Source of the DNA: Alphaproteobacteria bacterium
Lineage (GTDB): Bacteria; Pseudomonadota; Alphaproteobacteria; JAEULC01
NCBI GenBank assembly: GCA_020851015.1
Contig: JADZDN010000003.1
Span: 1-12,508 of the forward strand
Direction: 5' to 3'
Length of the DNA: 12,508 bases
A program made the translations under genes and the position numbers. Shown one piece after another: positions 6,889 through 12,508 of the stretch. Under the pieces are notes generated by a model, which saw nothing but the letters and a program-made list of their open reading frames with translations, was not told the origin of the DNA and searched no databases. Each line of letters begins with the position of its first letter. Position 1 is the stretch's first letter.

Positions 6889-6932
6889 AAGCAAGACCCG
6901 GCCGTCCCCAAAGGGCGGCCGGGTCTTTGCTT
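6889..6932 (+). terminator. Strong intrinsic terminator after the first MlaC-like gene
   Basis: Arms 6889-6904 and 6916-6932 pair over 16 bases with one bulged base. The core GACCCGGCCG/CGGCCGGGTC is perfect, and the inner CCC/GGG can pair further. The right arm ends in TCTTTGCTT, supplying a U-rich tail. It starts 23 bases past the stop codon. The symmetry (AAGCAA on the left) means it could also work from the other side. It makes the two MlaC-like genes separate transcription units. Confidence 0.85.
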
Positions 6933-7048
6933 AAGGAACATAGTAAATCCCCAGGTTGATACCCGACCTCCCCAATTAACAGATTTATAAGTACCTCCAT
7001 GCGATTGAAGTCAGAACGGACAATAAAGCGCCCCAAGGAAGGACGACT

Positions 7049-7687
7049 ATGCTGCGCAGATTGACAATGATCGTCGCGATCGCATTCGGGGTGCTCGCGC
7101 CCCAGGCCGCCATGAGCCAGCAGAGCCTGTCGGCCGACCAGGCGCGCGACTTCATCGACCGGTTGGGACAGCGCACCATGGCCGCCCTCAAGACGCAGGG
7201 CATGAGCGCCCAGCAGCGCGGAACCGAGTTGGGCCGCATCCTGCTCGACGGGCTCGATTTCGACACGATCGCGATGCACACGCTCGGACGCTACGGGCGC
7301 CGCCCGGACAGCAGCGAGTTCCGCGAGTTCGCGACGCTGTTCGCCGCCCACGTGATCGACATGGCGGTCGAGAAATTCGGCAACATGCCGGTCGAATCCT
7401 ACGCCGTCACCTCGACCCAGCCGATGCCGAACGGCGACGTGGTGGTGAACACCAGCGTGGCCGCCGCCGGTACGCTCAATGCCGGCTGGCGCGTGCGGCT
7501 GATGGCGGGGGCCCCCAAGATCGTCGATATCGTGGTCGACGGCTACAGCATGACCACGCATTTCAACGGGCAGTTCCAGGACTGGCTGTCCAAGGCCGGG
7601 CTCGAGGGACTGGTCGGCAAGATGCGCAGCCAGGTTCGCAACTCGCCCTCGCTGGTCGTGGTGCGCGAGATCCGCGGCAACGGCTGA
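7049..7687 (+). CDS. MlaC/Ttg2D-family periplasmic lipid-binding protein, copy 2
   Basis: Paralogue of the preceding gene, 212 residues, with the same order of motifs: FDTIAMHTLGRYGRRP (residues 71-86), FATLFAAHVIDMAVEKFGN (93-111), PNGDVVVNTS (127-136), and VDGYSMTTHFNGQF near residue 167. The two proteins align almost end to end, clearly homologous but well diverged. The signal peptide is MLRRLTMIVAIAFGVLAP with cleavage probably near AMS-Q. The ATG has a good ribosome site (AAGGAAGGA, about five bases upstream). The AT-rich upstream region (about 6940-6990) contains TTGATA and TATAAG, but at 24 bases spacing, so no promoter is called. The ligand is presumably a phospholipid or another lipid; this is inference from the family. 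Confidence 0.87.
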   Translation: MLRRLTMIVAIAFGVLAPQAAMSQQSLSADQARDFIDRLGQRTMAALKTQGMSAQQRGTELGRILLDGLDFDTIAMHTLGRYGRRPDSSEFREFATLFAAHVIDMAVEKFGNMPVESYAVTSTQPMPNGDVVVNTSVAAAGTLNAGWRVRLMAGAPKIVDIVVDGYSMTTHFNGQFQDWLSKAGLEGLVGKMRSQVRNSPSLVVVREIRGNG

Positions 7688-7782
7688 TCCCGCCGGACAG
7701 GCGCGCAAGCCCCCGGGCCATCGCATTAATTCGCGTTCATCCGCGGTTCAGGGAGCCGATCCTACCGTTGCATCCTGCTGAG

Positions 7783-7817
7783 GTCGTCGCCAGCGGCCAT
7801 ACCTGCCCGGCGACGAC
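7783..7817 (+). promoter_or_regulatory. Nine-base-pair hairpin in the leader of the Tyr-rich gene
   Basis: GTCGTCGCC (7783-7791) pairs perfectly with GGCGACGAC (7809-7817) across a 17-base loop. It ends seven bases before the Shine-Dalgarno AGGAGG (7825-7830) of the next gene. It has no T-run, so it does not look like a terminator. It may stabilise the mRNA, affect translation, or be a DNA-binding site. Confidence 0.4.
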
Positions 7818-7835
7818 AGGAAACAGGAGGGCAGG

Positions 7836-8135
7836 ATGCGAGCACTGAAGACATTGGCGTTGGCAGGCCGGGTCGGCCTGGCGAGCCTGGGGATCGGCGC
7901 GGCCGAGGCCGCGGCGCCGGCCGGCATGCACCGCGATGCGCTGGCCGCGAGCGGCGCGGTCCAGAAGGTCGACTACCGCTATTACCGCGGCGGCGGCTAT
8001 TACGGCCGGCCCTACTGGGGCGGCTATTACCGGCCGTTCTACCGGCCCTACTACTACCCGCCGGTCTATTATGGGCGGCCGTATTATTATCCGCCGTACT
8101 ACTACGCGCCGCCGGCCTACTACTACCCGTACTGA
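7836..8135 (+). CDS. Small secreted tyrosine-rich protein of unknown function
   Basis: A 99-residue protein with an N-terminal signal sequence (MRALKTLALAG, then GLASLGIGAAEAAA, with cleavage near residue 27). From residue 47 on it is a low-complexity tail built of Tyr, Pro, Gly and Arg: 24 of the last 53 residues are Tyr, in units such as YYRPFYRP, YYYPP and YYGRP, ending PAYYYPY. The ATG at 7836 has a perfect AGGAGG five bases upstream, so it is well translated and not a chance frame. Similar small Tyr/Pro/Gly-rich secreted proteins occur in many alphaproteobacteria, but I know of no established function. Tyrosine crosslinking, surface adhesion or envelope structure are possibilities only. 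It ends 13 bases from the convergent deacetylase-family gene. Confidence 0.85.
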   Translation: MRALKTLALAGRVGLASLGIGAAEAAAPAGMHRDALAASGAVQKVDYRYYRGGGYYGRPYWGGYYRPFYRPYYYPPVYYGRPYYYPPYYYAPPAYYYPY

Positions 8136-8148
8136 GGCCCGCCGCCGG

Positions 8149-9078
8149 TCAGGTCGTCATCAGCGCCCGGACATGCGCCGCGGCGCTGTCGGCCAGCGCG
8201 TGGAGGTCGTAGCCTCCCTCGAGCGTCGAGACGACCCGCCCGCGGCAGAACTCGTTGGCGATGGTGGCCAGTTCCGCCGTTGCCCAGGTGTAGTCCCCGG
8301 CGTGCAGGCGCAGCGAGGCCAACGGATCGGCCTCGTGCGCGTCGAATCCCGCCGAGATCAGCACCAGCTCCGGCTTGAAGGCGCGCAGCGCCGGCGTGAT
8401 GCTGGCCGCGAACTGCTCGCGGAAGGCATGCCCATCCGCCATCGGCGGCAGCGGCACGTTGACCACGTTGTTGTGCGCGCCGCGCTCCTCCCGCGAGCCC
8501 GTGCCCGGATAAAGCGGGAACTGGTGCGTCGAGGAATAGAACAGCTCGGCGTCGTCCCAGAACATCGCCTGGGTGCCGTTGCCGTGATGGACGTCGAAAT
8601 CCATCACCGCGACGCGCCTGATGCCGTGCCGGGCGCGGGCGTGATGCGCCGCCACCACCACGTTGTTGAAGACGCAGAACCCCATCGCGGTCTCGGACTC
8701 GGCATGGTGGCCGGGGGGGCGTACCGCGCAGAAGGCGTTGCGCGCCTCGCCGGTCATGACCGCGTCCACCGCCGCGCATACCGCCCCCGCCGCGCGCAGC
8801 ACCGCCTCGCCCGACCCCGGCGAGATGATCGTGTCCCCGTCCAGCGCGGCGTGGCCGCTGGCCGGCACCGCCGCCAGCATGCGGTCGACGAAGCGCCTGG
8901 GATGCGCCCGCGCGACCCAATCGAGCTCGGCCCGCGGCGCCTCGCGCCGCTCCCGGTGCTGGAAATCCTCGGCCGCCAGCGCAGTCAGGACGGCCTTCAG
9001 CCGGGCCGGGCTTTCCGGGTGGAACCGGCCGGGATCGTGGTCGAAACAGGCGGCATGGGTGAACAGGGCGGTCGTCAT
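8149..9078 (-). CDS. Histone deacetylase-family zinc hydrolase (AcuC/acetylpolyamine amidohydrolase-like)
   Basis: Predicted cytoplasmic Zn-dependent amidohydrolase that removes acetyl groups from acetyl-lysine, acetylpolyamines or similar substrates. Counting from the ATG at 9078 (309 residues), catalytic landmarks are RPPGHHAE (120-127, the His pair), MDFDVHHGNGTQ (159-170, metal-binding Asp and His), SAGFDAHEADP (242-252, second metal Asp) and EGGYDLHAL (287-295, the transition-state Tyr). FNNVVVAAHHAR (137-148) is also typical. The metal ligands expected for the class are present. An ATG at 9084 would add two residues, but it leaves only one base between AGG and the start. The 9078 ATG has about seven, so it is preferred. 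Without neighbours of known pathway the substrate is open. Confidence 0.94.
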   Translation of the reverse strand: MTTALFTHAACFDHDPGRFHPESPARLKAVLTALAAEDFQHRERREAPRAELDWVARAHPRRFVDRMLAAVPASGHAALDGDTIISPGSGEAVLRAAGAVCAAVDAVMTGEARNAFCAVRPPGHHAESETAMGFCVFNNVVVAAHHARARHGIRRVAVMDFDVHHGNGTQAMFWDDAELFYSSTHQFPLYPGTGSREERGAHNNVVNVPLPPMADGHAFREQFAASITPALRAFKPELVLISAGFDAHEADPLASLRLHAGDYTWATAELATIANEFCRGRVVSTLEGGYDLHALADSAAAHVRALMTT

Positions 9079-9240
9079 GGGCATACCTGGGGGTTGTGCG
9101 GCGCAACCATACCATGGCGGCCCCGGCGGCCAACCGCCGGCGGCATTCCGCGCGGCGCAGGATTCCCCGCGCCGGCCCGTGTAGAATTGTGCCCTGAATG
9201 ATCGCCCAGGACGGGAACGGCCGCGGACCCCCGGCGCGAG

Positions 9241-9260
9241 GCCCCCTTGCGCAAGGCGGC
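9241..9260 (+). promoter_or_regulatory. 20-base near-perfect palindrome upstream of the ECF sigma gene
   Basis: The two ten-base halves are complementary at nine of ten positions, and the central CCTTGCGCAAGG is perfect. It lies 24 bases before the sigma-factor ATG and just ahead of the AAGGA ribosome site. Loopless symmetry suits a dimeric DNA-binding protein better than an RNA hairpin. A smaller inverted repeat, CCGGCGG/CCGCCGG, is at 9123-9140 in the same divergent region. A TAGAAT box at 9182-9187 could be a -10 but has no clear -35. Confidence 0.4.
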
Positions 9261-9284
9261 GCGACCGGCAAGGACAGCCCCGGC

Positions 9285-9890
9285 ATGGACAGTCAGAGCG
9301 ACGAGGCGTTGATGGCCGCGATCGGCCAGGGCGACCAGCGGGCGTTCGCCCGGCTGGTGGAGCGGCATTCGCGCCGCGCCGCCGCCTTGGCCGCGCGGAT
9401 CACGCTGAACCGGAGCGACGCGGAGGAAGTGGTGCAAGAGGCGTTCTTGCGCGTATGGACGAAGGCCCCCGCCTGGCGCCCGCAGGCCGGCGCGGCGGAC
9501 GCCAGCTTCGCCACCTGGTTCCGCCGCGTGCTGGTCAATCTGTGCATCGACCGCCGTCGCCGCCCGGTCAACGAGGATATCGACAAGGTGCCCGAGATGG
9601 CCGACGACGCGCCGTCCGCGCCCGAACAGATCGACCGCCAGCGCACCGCGACGCGGGTCAGCGCCGCCGTCGCCGACCTGCCCGAGCGCCAGCGCGCGGC
9701 CCTGGCCCTCTGCCACTTCGAAGGGGTCAGCAACATCGAGGCGGCCGAGGCGCTGGGCATCAGCGTCGGCGCCGTCGAATCGCTGCTGGTGCGCGCCCGG
9801 CGCGCCTTGAAGACAAGCCTCGCCGATCTTGCCGGCGACCACGGCGCCCCGCGCGGCGCCGCCGCTTCGACCACCGGAGGAACACGATGA
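9285..9890 (+). CDS. ECF-family RNA polymerase sigma factor
   Basis: Extracytoplasmic-function sigma factor of 201 residues that should redirect RNA polymerase to a small regulon, probably under control of the membrane protein encoded next. Region 2 spans about residues 17-90: FARLVERHSRRAAALA, then SDAEEVVQEAFLRVW (44-58) and FATWFRRVLVNLCIDRRRR (75-93). Region 4 spans about 125-180: LPERQRAALALCHFEGVSNIEAAEALGISVGAVESLLVRARRAL, a classic helix-turn-helix with the VESLLxRAR recognition helix. The frame opens at 9198, but the ATG at 9285 has AAGGA ten bases upstream and begins right at region 2. The earlier ATG would cross a palindrome. The stop overlaps the next start as ATGA. Autoregulation is likely for the class but no clear ECF promoter was found. 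Confidence 0.94.
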   Translation: MDSQSDEALMAAIGQGDQRAFARLVERHSRRAAALAARITLNRSDAEEVVQEAFLRVWTKAPAWRPQAGAADASFATWFRRVLVNLCIDRRRRPVNEDIDKVPEMADDAPSAPEQIDRQRTATRVSAAVADLPERQRAALALCHFEGVSNIEAAEALGISVGAVESLLVRARRALKTSLADLAGDHGAPRGAAASTTGGTR

Positions 9891-10321
9891 CGCCCGAACG
9901 TTTCGCCACGCTGCTGGACGCCTATGGCGGCGATCCGAAGCGCTGGCCCGCGGCCGAGCGCGGCGACGCCGAGGCCTATCTTGCGGCGACGCCGGCGGCG
10001 CGCGGCCTCATCGACGACGCGCTGCGGCTCGACGCGCTGATCGACGCCGCCGTGCCGCCAGCGGCCGCGGTGGACGCCGGACGCATTGCCGCGCTGGCCG
10101 CCGGGACGGCGCAGGAGCCGGCCGCGAGCGTGCTGCCCTTCCGCCCGCGGGCGTCGCGCGCGCGGCCCTTCCTGGCCTGGGCGCGCGCCGGCGCGCTGGC
10201 GGCGGCCGGCATCGCCGGGCTGATCGTCGGCATGGGCAACGTGAGCGACAACGTGCAGCGCAATGCCGGCAGCGCGCTCGAACTTTACGACGCGGCGCAG
10301 GTGGAGGACGCCTCATGGTGA
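9887..10321 (+). CDS. Small single-pass membrane protein, probable anti-sigma factor
   Basis: A 144-residue protein read from an ATG that overlaps the sigma-factor stop by four bases. The N-terminal half (MTPERFATLLDAYGGDPKRW, then PAAERGDAEAYLAATP) is a helical cytoplasmic domain with the 'YGGDPxRWP' motif I associate with small alphaproteobacterial proteins encoded beside ECF sigma factors. One membrane segment lies at about residues 99-116 (ARAGALAAAGIAGLIVGM), followed by a short periplasmic tail ending in DASW. The topology fits an anti-sigma factor that holds the sigma factor at the membrane, as CnrY does for CnrH, though it is longer than I recall CnrY being. No zinc-binding HxxxCxxC motif is present. 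The anti-sigma role is inferred from position, topology and the motif. Confidence 0.82.
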   Translation: MTPERFATLLDAYGGDPKRWPAAERGDAEAYLAATPAARGLIDDALRLDALIDAAVPPAAAVDAGRIAALAAGTAQEPAASVLPFRPRASRARPFLAWARAGALAAAGIAGLIVGMGNVSDNVQRNAGSALELYDAAQVEDASW

Positions 10322-10860
10322 ACCCCGTGCCCGAATCCGCCGCGAATCCGGCACAGCCCGGCTTCTGGCAGCGCTGGCACGGGCCGCTGCTGTTCGCCTC
10401 GGTGTGCATCAACCTGTTCCTGGTCGGCGTGATGATCGGCGGCGCGGTGCCGCCGCGCCACCGCCCGCACTGGTTCGATCGCTGGCACATGGCAGGCGAG
10501 CCGGGTCCCCGCGCGGGCGGGCCGGGCATCGCTTCCGGCGCGGGCCTCGCGTTCCGCCAGGCGGTGCAGTCCCTGCCGGAAAGCGACCGGCGCGCGTTCG
10601 AGGAAAGCATGGAGGGCCTGCGCCCCGAGTTGCAGCGCAGCCAGCGCGAGCTGCGCCAGGCGCGCCAGCGCGTGCACGACATCGTGCGCGCCGACCGGTT
10701 TGACAAACAGGCGATGCTCTCGGCGTTGAGCGACGGTCGCCAGCGCCAGGAGGCGGTCCAGCAGCGCATCCACGCCGCCGCCACCGAGGCGCTGACGAAG
10801 CTGTCGCCGGAATCGCGCCGGCAGTTCGCCGACACGATGATCGCGCGGCTGCGCCCGTGA
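10315..10860 (+). CDS. Membrane-anchored periplasmic metal/stress sensor (CnrX/ZraP/Spy-like)
   Basis: A 181-residue protein with one N-terminal membrane segment (residues 24-45, LLFASVCINLFLVGVMIGGAV) and a periplasmic part of about 135 residues. The periplasmic part starts with a His-rich segment (RHRPHWFDRWH, 48-58; possible metal ligands), then a Gly/Pro linker, then a long helical hairpin rich in Arg, Gln and Glu (80-180). Two related motifs flank the hairpin: LPESDRRAFEESM (87-99) and LSPESRRQFADTM (163-175). These resemble the paired LTxxQ-type motifs of the Spy/CpxP/ZraP superfamily. In CnrYXH the CnrX sensor bends such a hairpin on metal binding and releases the anti-sigma factor; a similar role is inferred. 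The ATG overlaps the anti-sigma stop by seven bases (ATGGTGA). Confidence 0.85.
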   Translation: MVNPVPESAANPAQPGFWQRWHGPLLFASVCINLFLVGVMIGGAVPPRHRPHWFDRWHMAGEPGPRAGGPGIASGAGLAFRQAVQSLPESDRRAFEESMEGLRPELQRSQRELRQARQRVHDIVRADRFDKQAMLSALSDGRQRQEAVQQRIHAAATEALTKLSPESRRQFADTMIARLRP

Positions 10861-12311
10861 GCCTTCCCGCCGGCAGCGCCGCGCTCGGCGGACTGGTCGC
10901 CACCGCCCGCTTCGGCCTGGGCGCGGCGCCCGGCGAGATCGCGGCCGCCGCCGGCGATCCGCGCGGATGGGTGCTGCGGCAGTTGAAGCCTCAGCCGGTG
11001 CCGGCGCTGCTCGCCGGCCTGCCCGACGGCACGCGCCAGACCCTGGCCTTCCAGCAGGTCCGCCAGGCGATCCTGCAGGGCCGCCGCGACGCGGTCCCCG
11101 CGCAATCGCAGGCTCGGGCACGCGACAATCCCGACCCGCAAGAACGCCAGGCTGCGCTGCGCCAGCGGCGCGAGGCGCTGGCGGCCGTGCCGGGCATGGA
11201 AGACAACCTTCCGCGCGTGGCCTATCAGAACGACGTCGCCGCGCGGCTGCGCGTGCAGGTGGCCACAACGACGCCGGTCTACGAGCGGCTGGTCGCGTTC
11301 TGGGCCAATCACTTCACGGTCTCGGTGCAGCGCCCGCCGGTACTTGGCCTGGCCGGCCCGTTCGAGCGCGAGGCGATCCGTCCGCACGTGCTGGGCCGCT
11401 TCGAGGACATGCTGCTCGCCGTCGCGCGCCACCAGGCGATGCTGCTTTACCTCGACAACGCGATCTCGATCGGCCCCGGCTCGCGCATCGGCCGCACGCG
11501 CGAGCGCGGCCTCAACGAGAACCTGGCGCGCGAGATCCTGGAGCTGCACACCCTCGGCGTCGACGGCGGCTACACCCAGGACGACGTGCGCGCCCTGGCG
11601 ATGATCCTCACGGGCTGGTCGATCGCGCGGCAGGGCGAGCCCAATGCCGGCGGCTTCCGCTTCCGCCCCTTCGCGCACGAGCCGGGCGCCAAGACCCTGC
11701 TCGGCCGGCGCTACGCCGACGCGGGCGAGGGCGAAGGCGTGCAGGCGCTCAAGGACCTGGCGCATCATCCCGCCACCGCGCGCCACGTCGCGGCCAGGCT
11801 CGCGCGGCATTTCATTTCGGATGCGCCGCCGAAGCCGAGCGTCGAGCGTCTGGCCGGCGTCTTCCAGCGCACGGGCGGCGATCTGCACGCGCTGGCGCGC
11901 GCGGTGGTCGAGGACGACCAGGCCTGGGCCGCGCCGCTGTCGAAGGTGCGCCAACCGGGCGAGCTGGTCGTGGCCGCGCTGCGCGCCACCGGCCTGCCCG
12001 CCAAGGTCGACGGGCGCCCGATCCTGGGGGCGCTGCGCCGCCTGGGCCAGGCGCCCTTCGCCGCGCCGTCGCCGGCCGGCTGGCCCGACACCGCCGACGA
12101 CTGGGTGGCGCCCGAGGCGATGGTCCGGCGTGTCGAATGGGCGAGCGCGCTGGCCCAGCGGCTGCCGGGCGACCACGCGCCGATGACCCTGTTCGAGCAG
12201 ACCATCGGCCCCGCCGCCAGCGCCGAGACGCGCCAGGCGGTGGAGCGCGCGCCCAGCGCGCGCGACGGCCTGGCCCTGGTCTTCGCCGCGCCCGAGTTCC
12301 AGCGGAGGTGA
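10857..12311 (+). CDS. DUF1800 family protein
   Basis: A 484-residue member of the DUF1800 family, whose biochemical function is unknown to me. Family landmarks are FWANHFTVSV (148-157), YLDNAISIGPGSR (198-210), NENLAREILELHTLGVDGGY (220-239) with TQDDV following, LTGW (251-254), and HEPGAKTLLG (274-283). The start is a GTG at 10857 that overlaps the sensor stop as GTGA, so translation should be coupled. No signal peptide is evident after this start. From memory, DUF1800 genes are often followed by a secreted DUF1501 gene, but none follows here within the 197 bases left. Being the last gene of a sigma/anti-sigma/sensor operon suggests it is an output or companion of that envelope-sensing module. 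Confidence 0.93.
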   Translation: MSLPAGSAALGGLVATARFGLGAAPGEIAAAAGDPRGWVLRQLKPQPVPALLAGLPDGTRQTLAFQQVRQAILQGRRDAVPAQSQARARDNPDPQERQAALRQRREALAAVPGMEDNLPRVAYQNDVAARLRVQVATTTPVYERLVAFWANHFTVSVQRPPVLGLAGPFEREAIRPHVLGRFEDMLLAVARHQAMLLYLDNAISIGPGSRIGRTRERGLNENLAREILELHTLGVDGGYTQDDVRALAMILTGWSIARQGEPNAGGFRFRPFAHEPGAKTLLGRRYADAGEGEGVQALKDLAHHPATARHVAARLARHFISDAPPKPSVERLAGVFQRTGGDLHALARAVVEDDQAWAAPLSKVRQPGELVVAALRATGLPAKVDGRPILGALRRLGQAPFAAPSPAGWPDTADDWVAPEAMVRRVEWASALAQRLPGDHAPMTLFEQTIGPAASAETRQAVERAPSARDGLALVFAAPEFQRR

Positions 12312-12370
12312 GGGGACGCATGGTGAATTGCTTTGATCGTCATGCCCGCGCCGGGAAGCCAATTTTGAGT

Positions 12371-12408
12371 CCCCCCTCCCCTTGCGGGAGGGGGATAGGG
12401 GGAGGGGG
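12371..12408 (+). repeat. C/G-rich intergenic hairpin repeat with G-quadruplex potential, possible terminator
   Basis: CCCCCTCCC (12372-12380) and GGGAGGGGG (12386-12394) form a perfect nine-base-pair hairpin around CTTGC. A second G-rich block after ATA (12398-12408) can pair with the same C-rich arm, so two hairpins compete. The four G-tracts from 12386 to 12408, separated by A, ATA and A, also fit the G-quadruplex rule. Elements of this kind ('CCCTCCCCTTGCGGGAGGGG') are, from memory, common intergenic repeats in alphaproteobacterial genomes. It starts 60 bases past the DUF1800 stop and could end that operon, although no T-run follows. Confidence 0.6.
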
Positions 12409-12452
12409 CCATGCGCGCCATCGTCGCGCGTCGATTCACCTCGCCCTCGGAA

Positions 12453-12508
12453 ACCACCAAGACACCAAGGCACCACGAAGGAATTTTGAACCACGACGGC
12501 ACCACGGA
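12453..12508. repeat. CACCAAG-type degenerate direct repeat, cut by the window end
   Basis: The segment contains CACCAAGA, CACCAAGG and CACCACGAAGG in a row, then GAATTTTGAA and a second cluster (CCACGACGG, CACCACGGA) that runs to the last base. Units of eight to nine bases repeat with small changes. Similar 'accaagacaccaagg' stretches occur, from memory, in intergenic repeats of many bacteria. No frame with coding character is seen from 12312 to the end. Confidence 0.5.

Noticed and set aside
6956..6991. TTGATA and TATAAG as a promoter for the second MlaC-like gene
   Set aside because: The two boxes are 24 bases apart, too far for sigma-70, and no better pair was found at 16-19 bases.
6179..7726. 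Open frame of 515 codons on the minus strand across both MlaC-like genes
   Set aside because: The plus-strand products have signal peptides and family motifs, and a strong terminator lies in the middle of this frame. The predicted product is His/Asp/Arg low-complexity typical of a GC shadow.
7965..8135. TAT/TAC-rich repeats considered as a possible tandem repeat or repeat array
   Set aside because: The periodicity follows codons of the Tyr-rich protein. Units are irregular, with no fixed spacer or repeat length.
7936..9201. Open frame of 421 codons on the plus strand from the Tyr-rich gene through the deacetylase gene
   Set aside because: It shadows two real genes. The opposite strand carries all the zinc and catalytic motifs of the deacetylase family.
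9198..9284. Earlier ATG for the sigma factor, adding 29 residues
   Set aside because: The extra segment is Gly/Pro/Ala-rich, crosses a 20-base palindrome and precedes a good ribosome site for the ATG at 9285, where sigma region 2 begins.
10008..12494. Open frame of 828 codons on the minus strand across the sensor and DUF1800 genes
   Set aside because: It is entirely antisense to genes with clear family motifs and exact overlapping junctions. Its sequence has no domain pattern and runs into the repeat region.

Overview
The window is a GC-rich stretch of chromosome (AT-rich DNA appears only in the promoter regions). It looks like a motile alphaproteobacterium, probably of the Rhodospirillales/Azospirillales kind. 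The evidence is short flagellins of the type known from that group, with their own sigma-54 promoters; a sigma factor/anti-sigma pair with the 'YGGDPxRWP' motif I associate with that class; tandem MlaC-like proteins; and a tyrosine-rich secreted protein. The species cannot be named from sequence alone. There are no rRNA or tRNA genes, CRISPR arrays, transposases or phage genes.

Layout. Positions 1-1404 hold the 3' nine-tenths of glycerol kinase (glpK), which runs toward two flagellin genes on the minus strand (1433-2260 and 2546-3373). The flagellins are equal in length, about 78% identical by hand alignment, and each has a textbook -24/-12 sigma-54 promoter. A hairpin at the very end of glpK sits between the convergent genes. 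A secreted protein of unknown function (3609-4211, minus) is followed by a divergent class II glutamine amidotransferase (4336-5160). An outer-membrane beta-barrel protein (5171-5920, minus) faces it tail to tail. Next come two paralogous MlaC/Ttg2D-family periplasmic proteins (6224-6865 and 7049-7687), separated by a strong terminator, and a small secreted protein that is very rich in tyrosine (7836-8135). A histone-deacetylase-family hydrolase (8149-9078) lies on the minus strand.

Positions 9285-12311 form one tightly packed operon: an ECF sigma factor, a small single-pass membrane protein (probable anti-sigma factor), a membrane-anchored periplasmic sensor of the heavy-metal sensor (CnrX/ZraP/Spy-like) kind, and a DUF1800 protein. 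All three junctions are overlapping stop/start codons. The first three genes resemble the CnrH-CnrY-CnrX trans-envelope logic. The DUF1800 gene would then be a coupled effector or target of unknown biochemistry, which makes this the most interesting system here. The last 200 bases hold a mosaic of intergenic repeats, including a G-rich hairpin and a CACCAAG-type repeat, where a DUF1501 partner gene might have been expected.

The genes fall into themes rather than one pathway: glycerol uptake, the flagellar filament, envelope maintenance (barrel protein, MlaC-like proteins, Tyr-rich protein) and envelope stress or metal sensing with its own sigma factor. Long open frames antisense to the real genes are by-products of high GC and were discarded.
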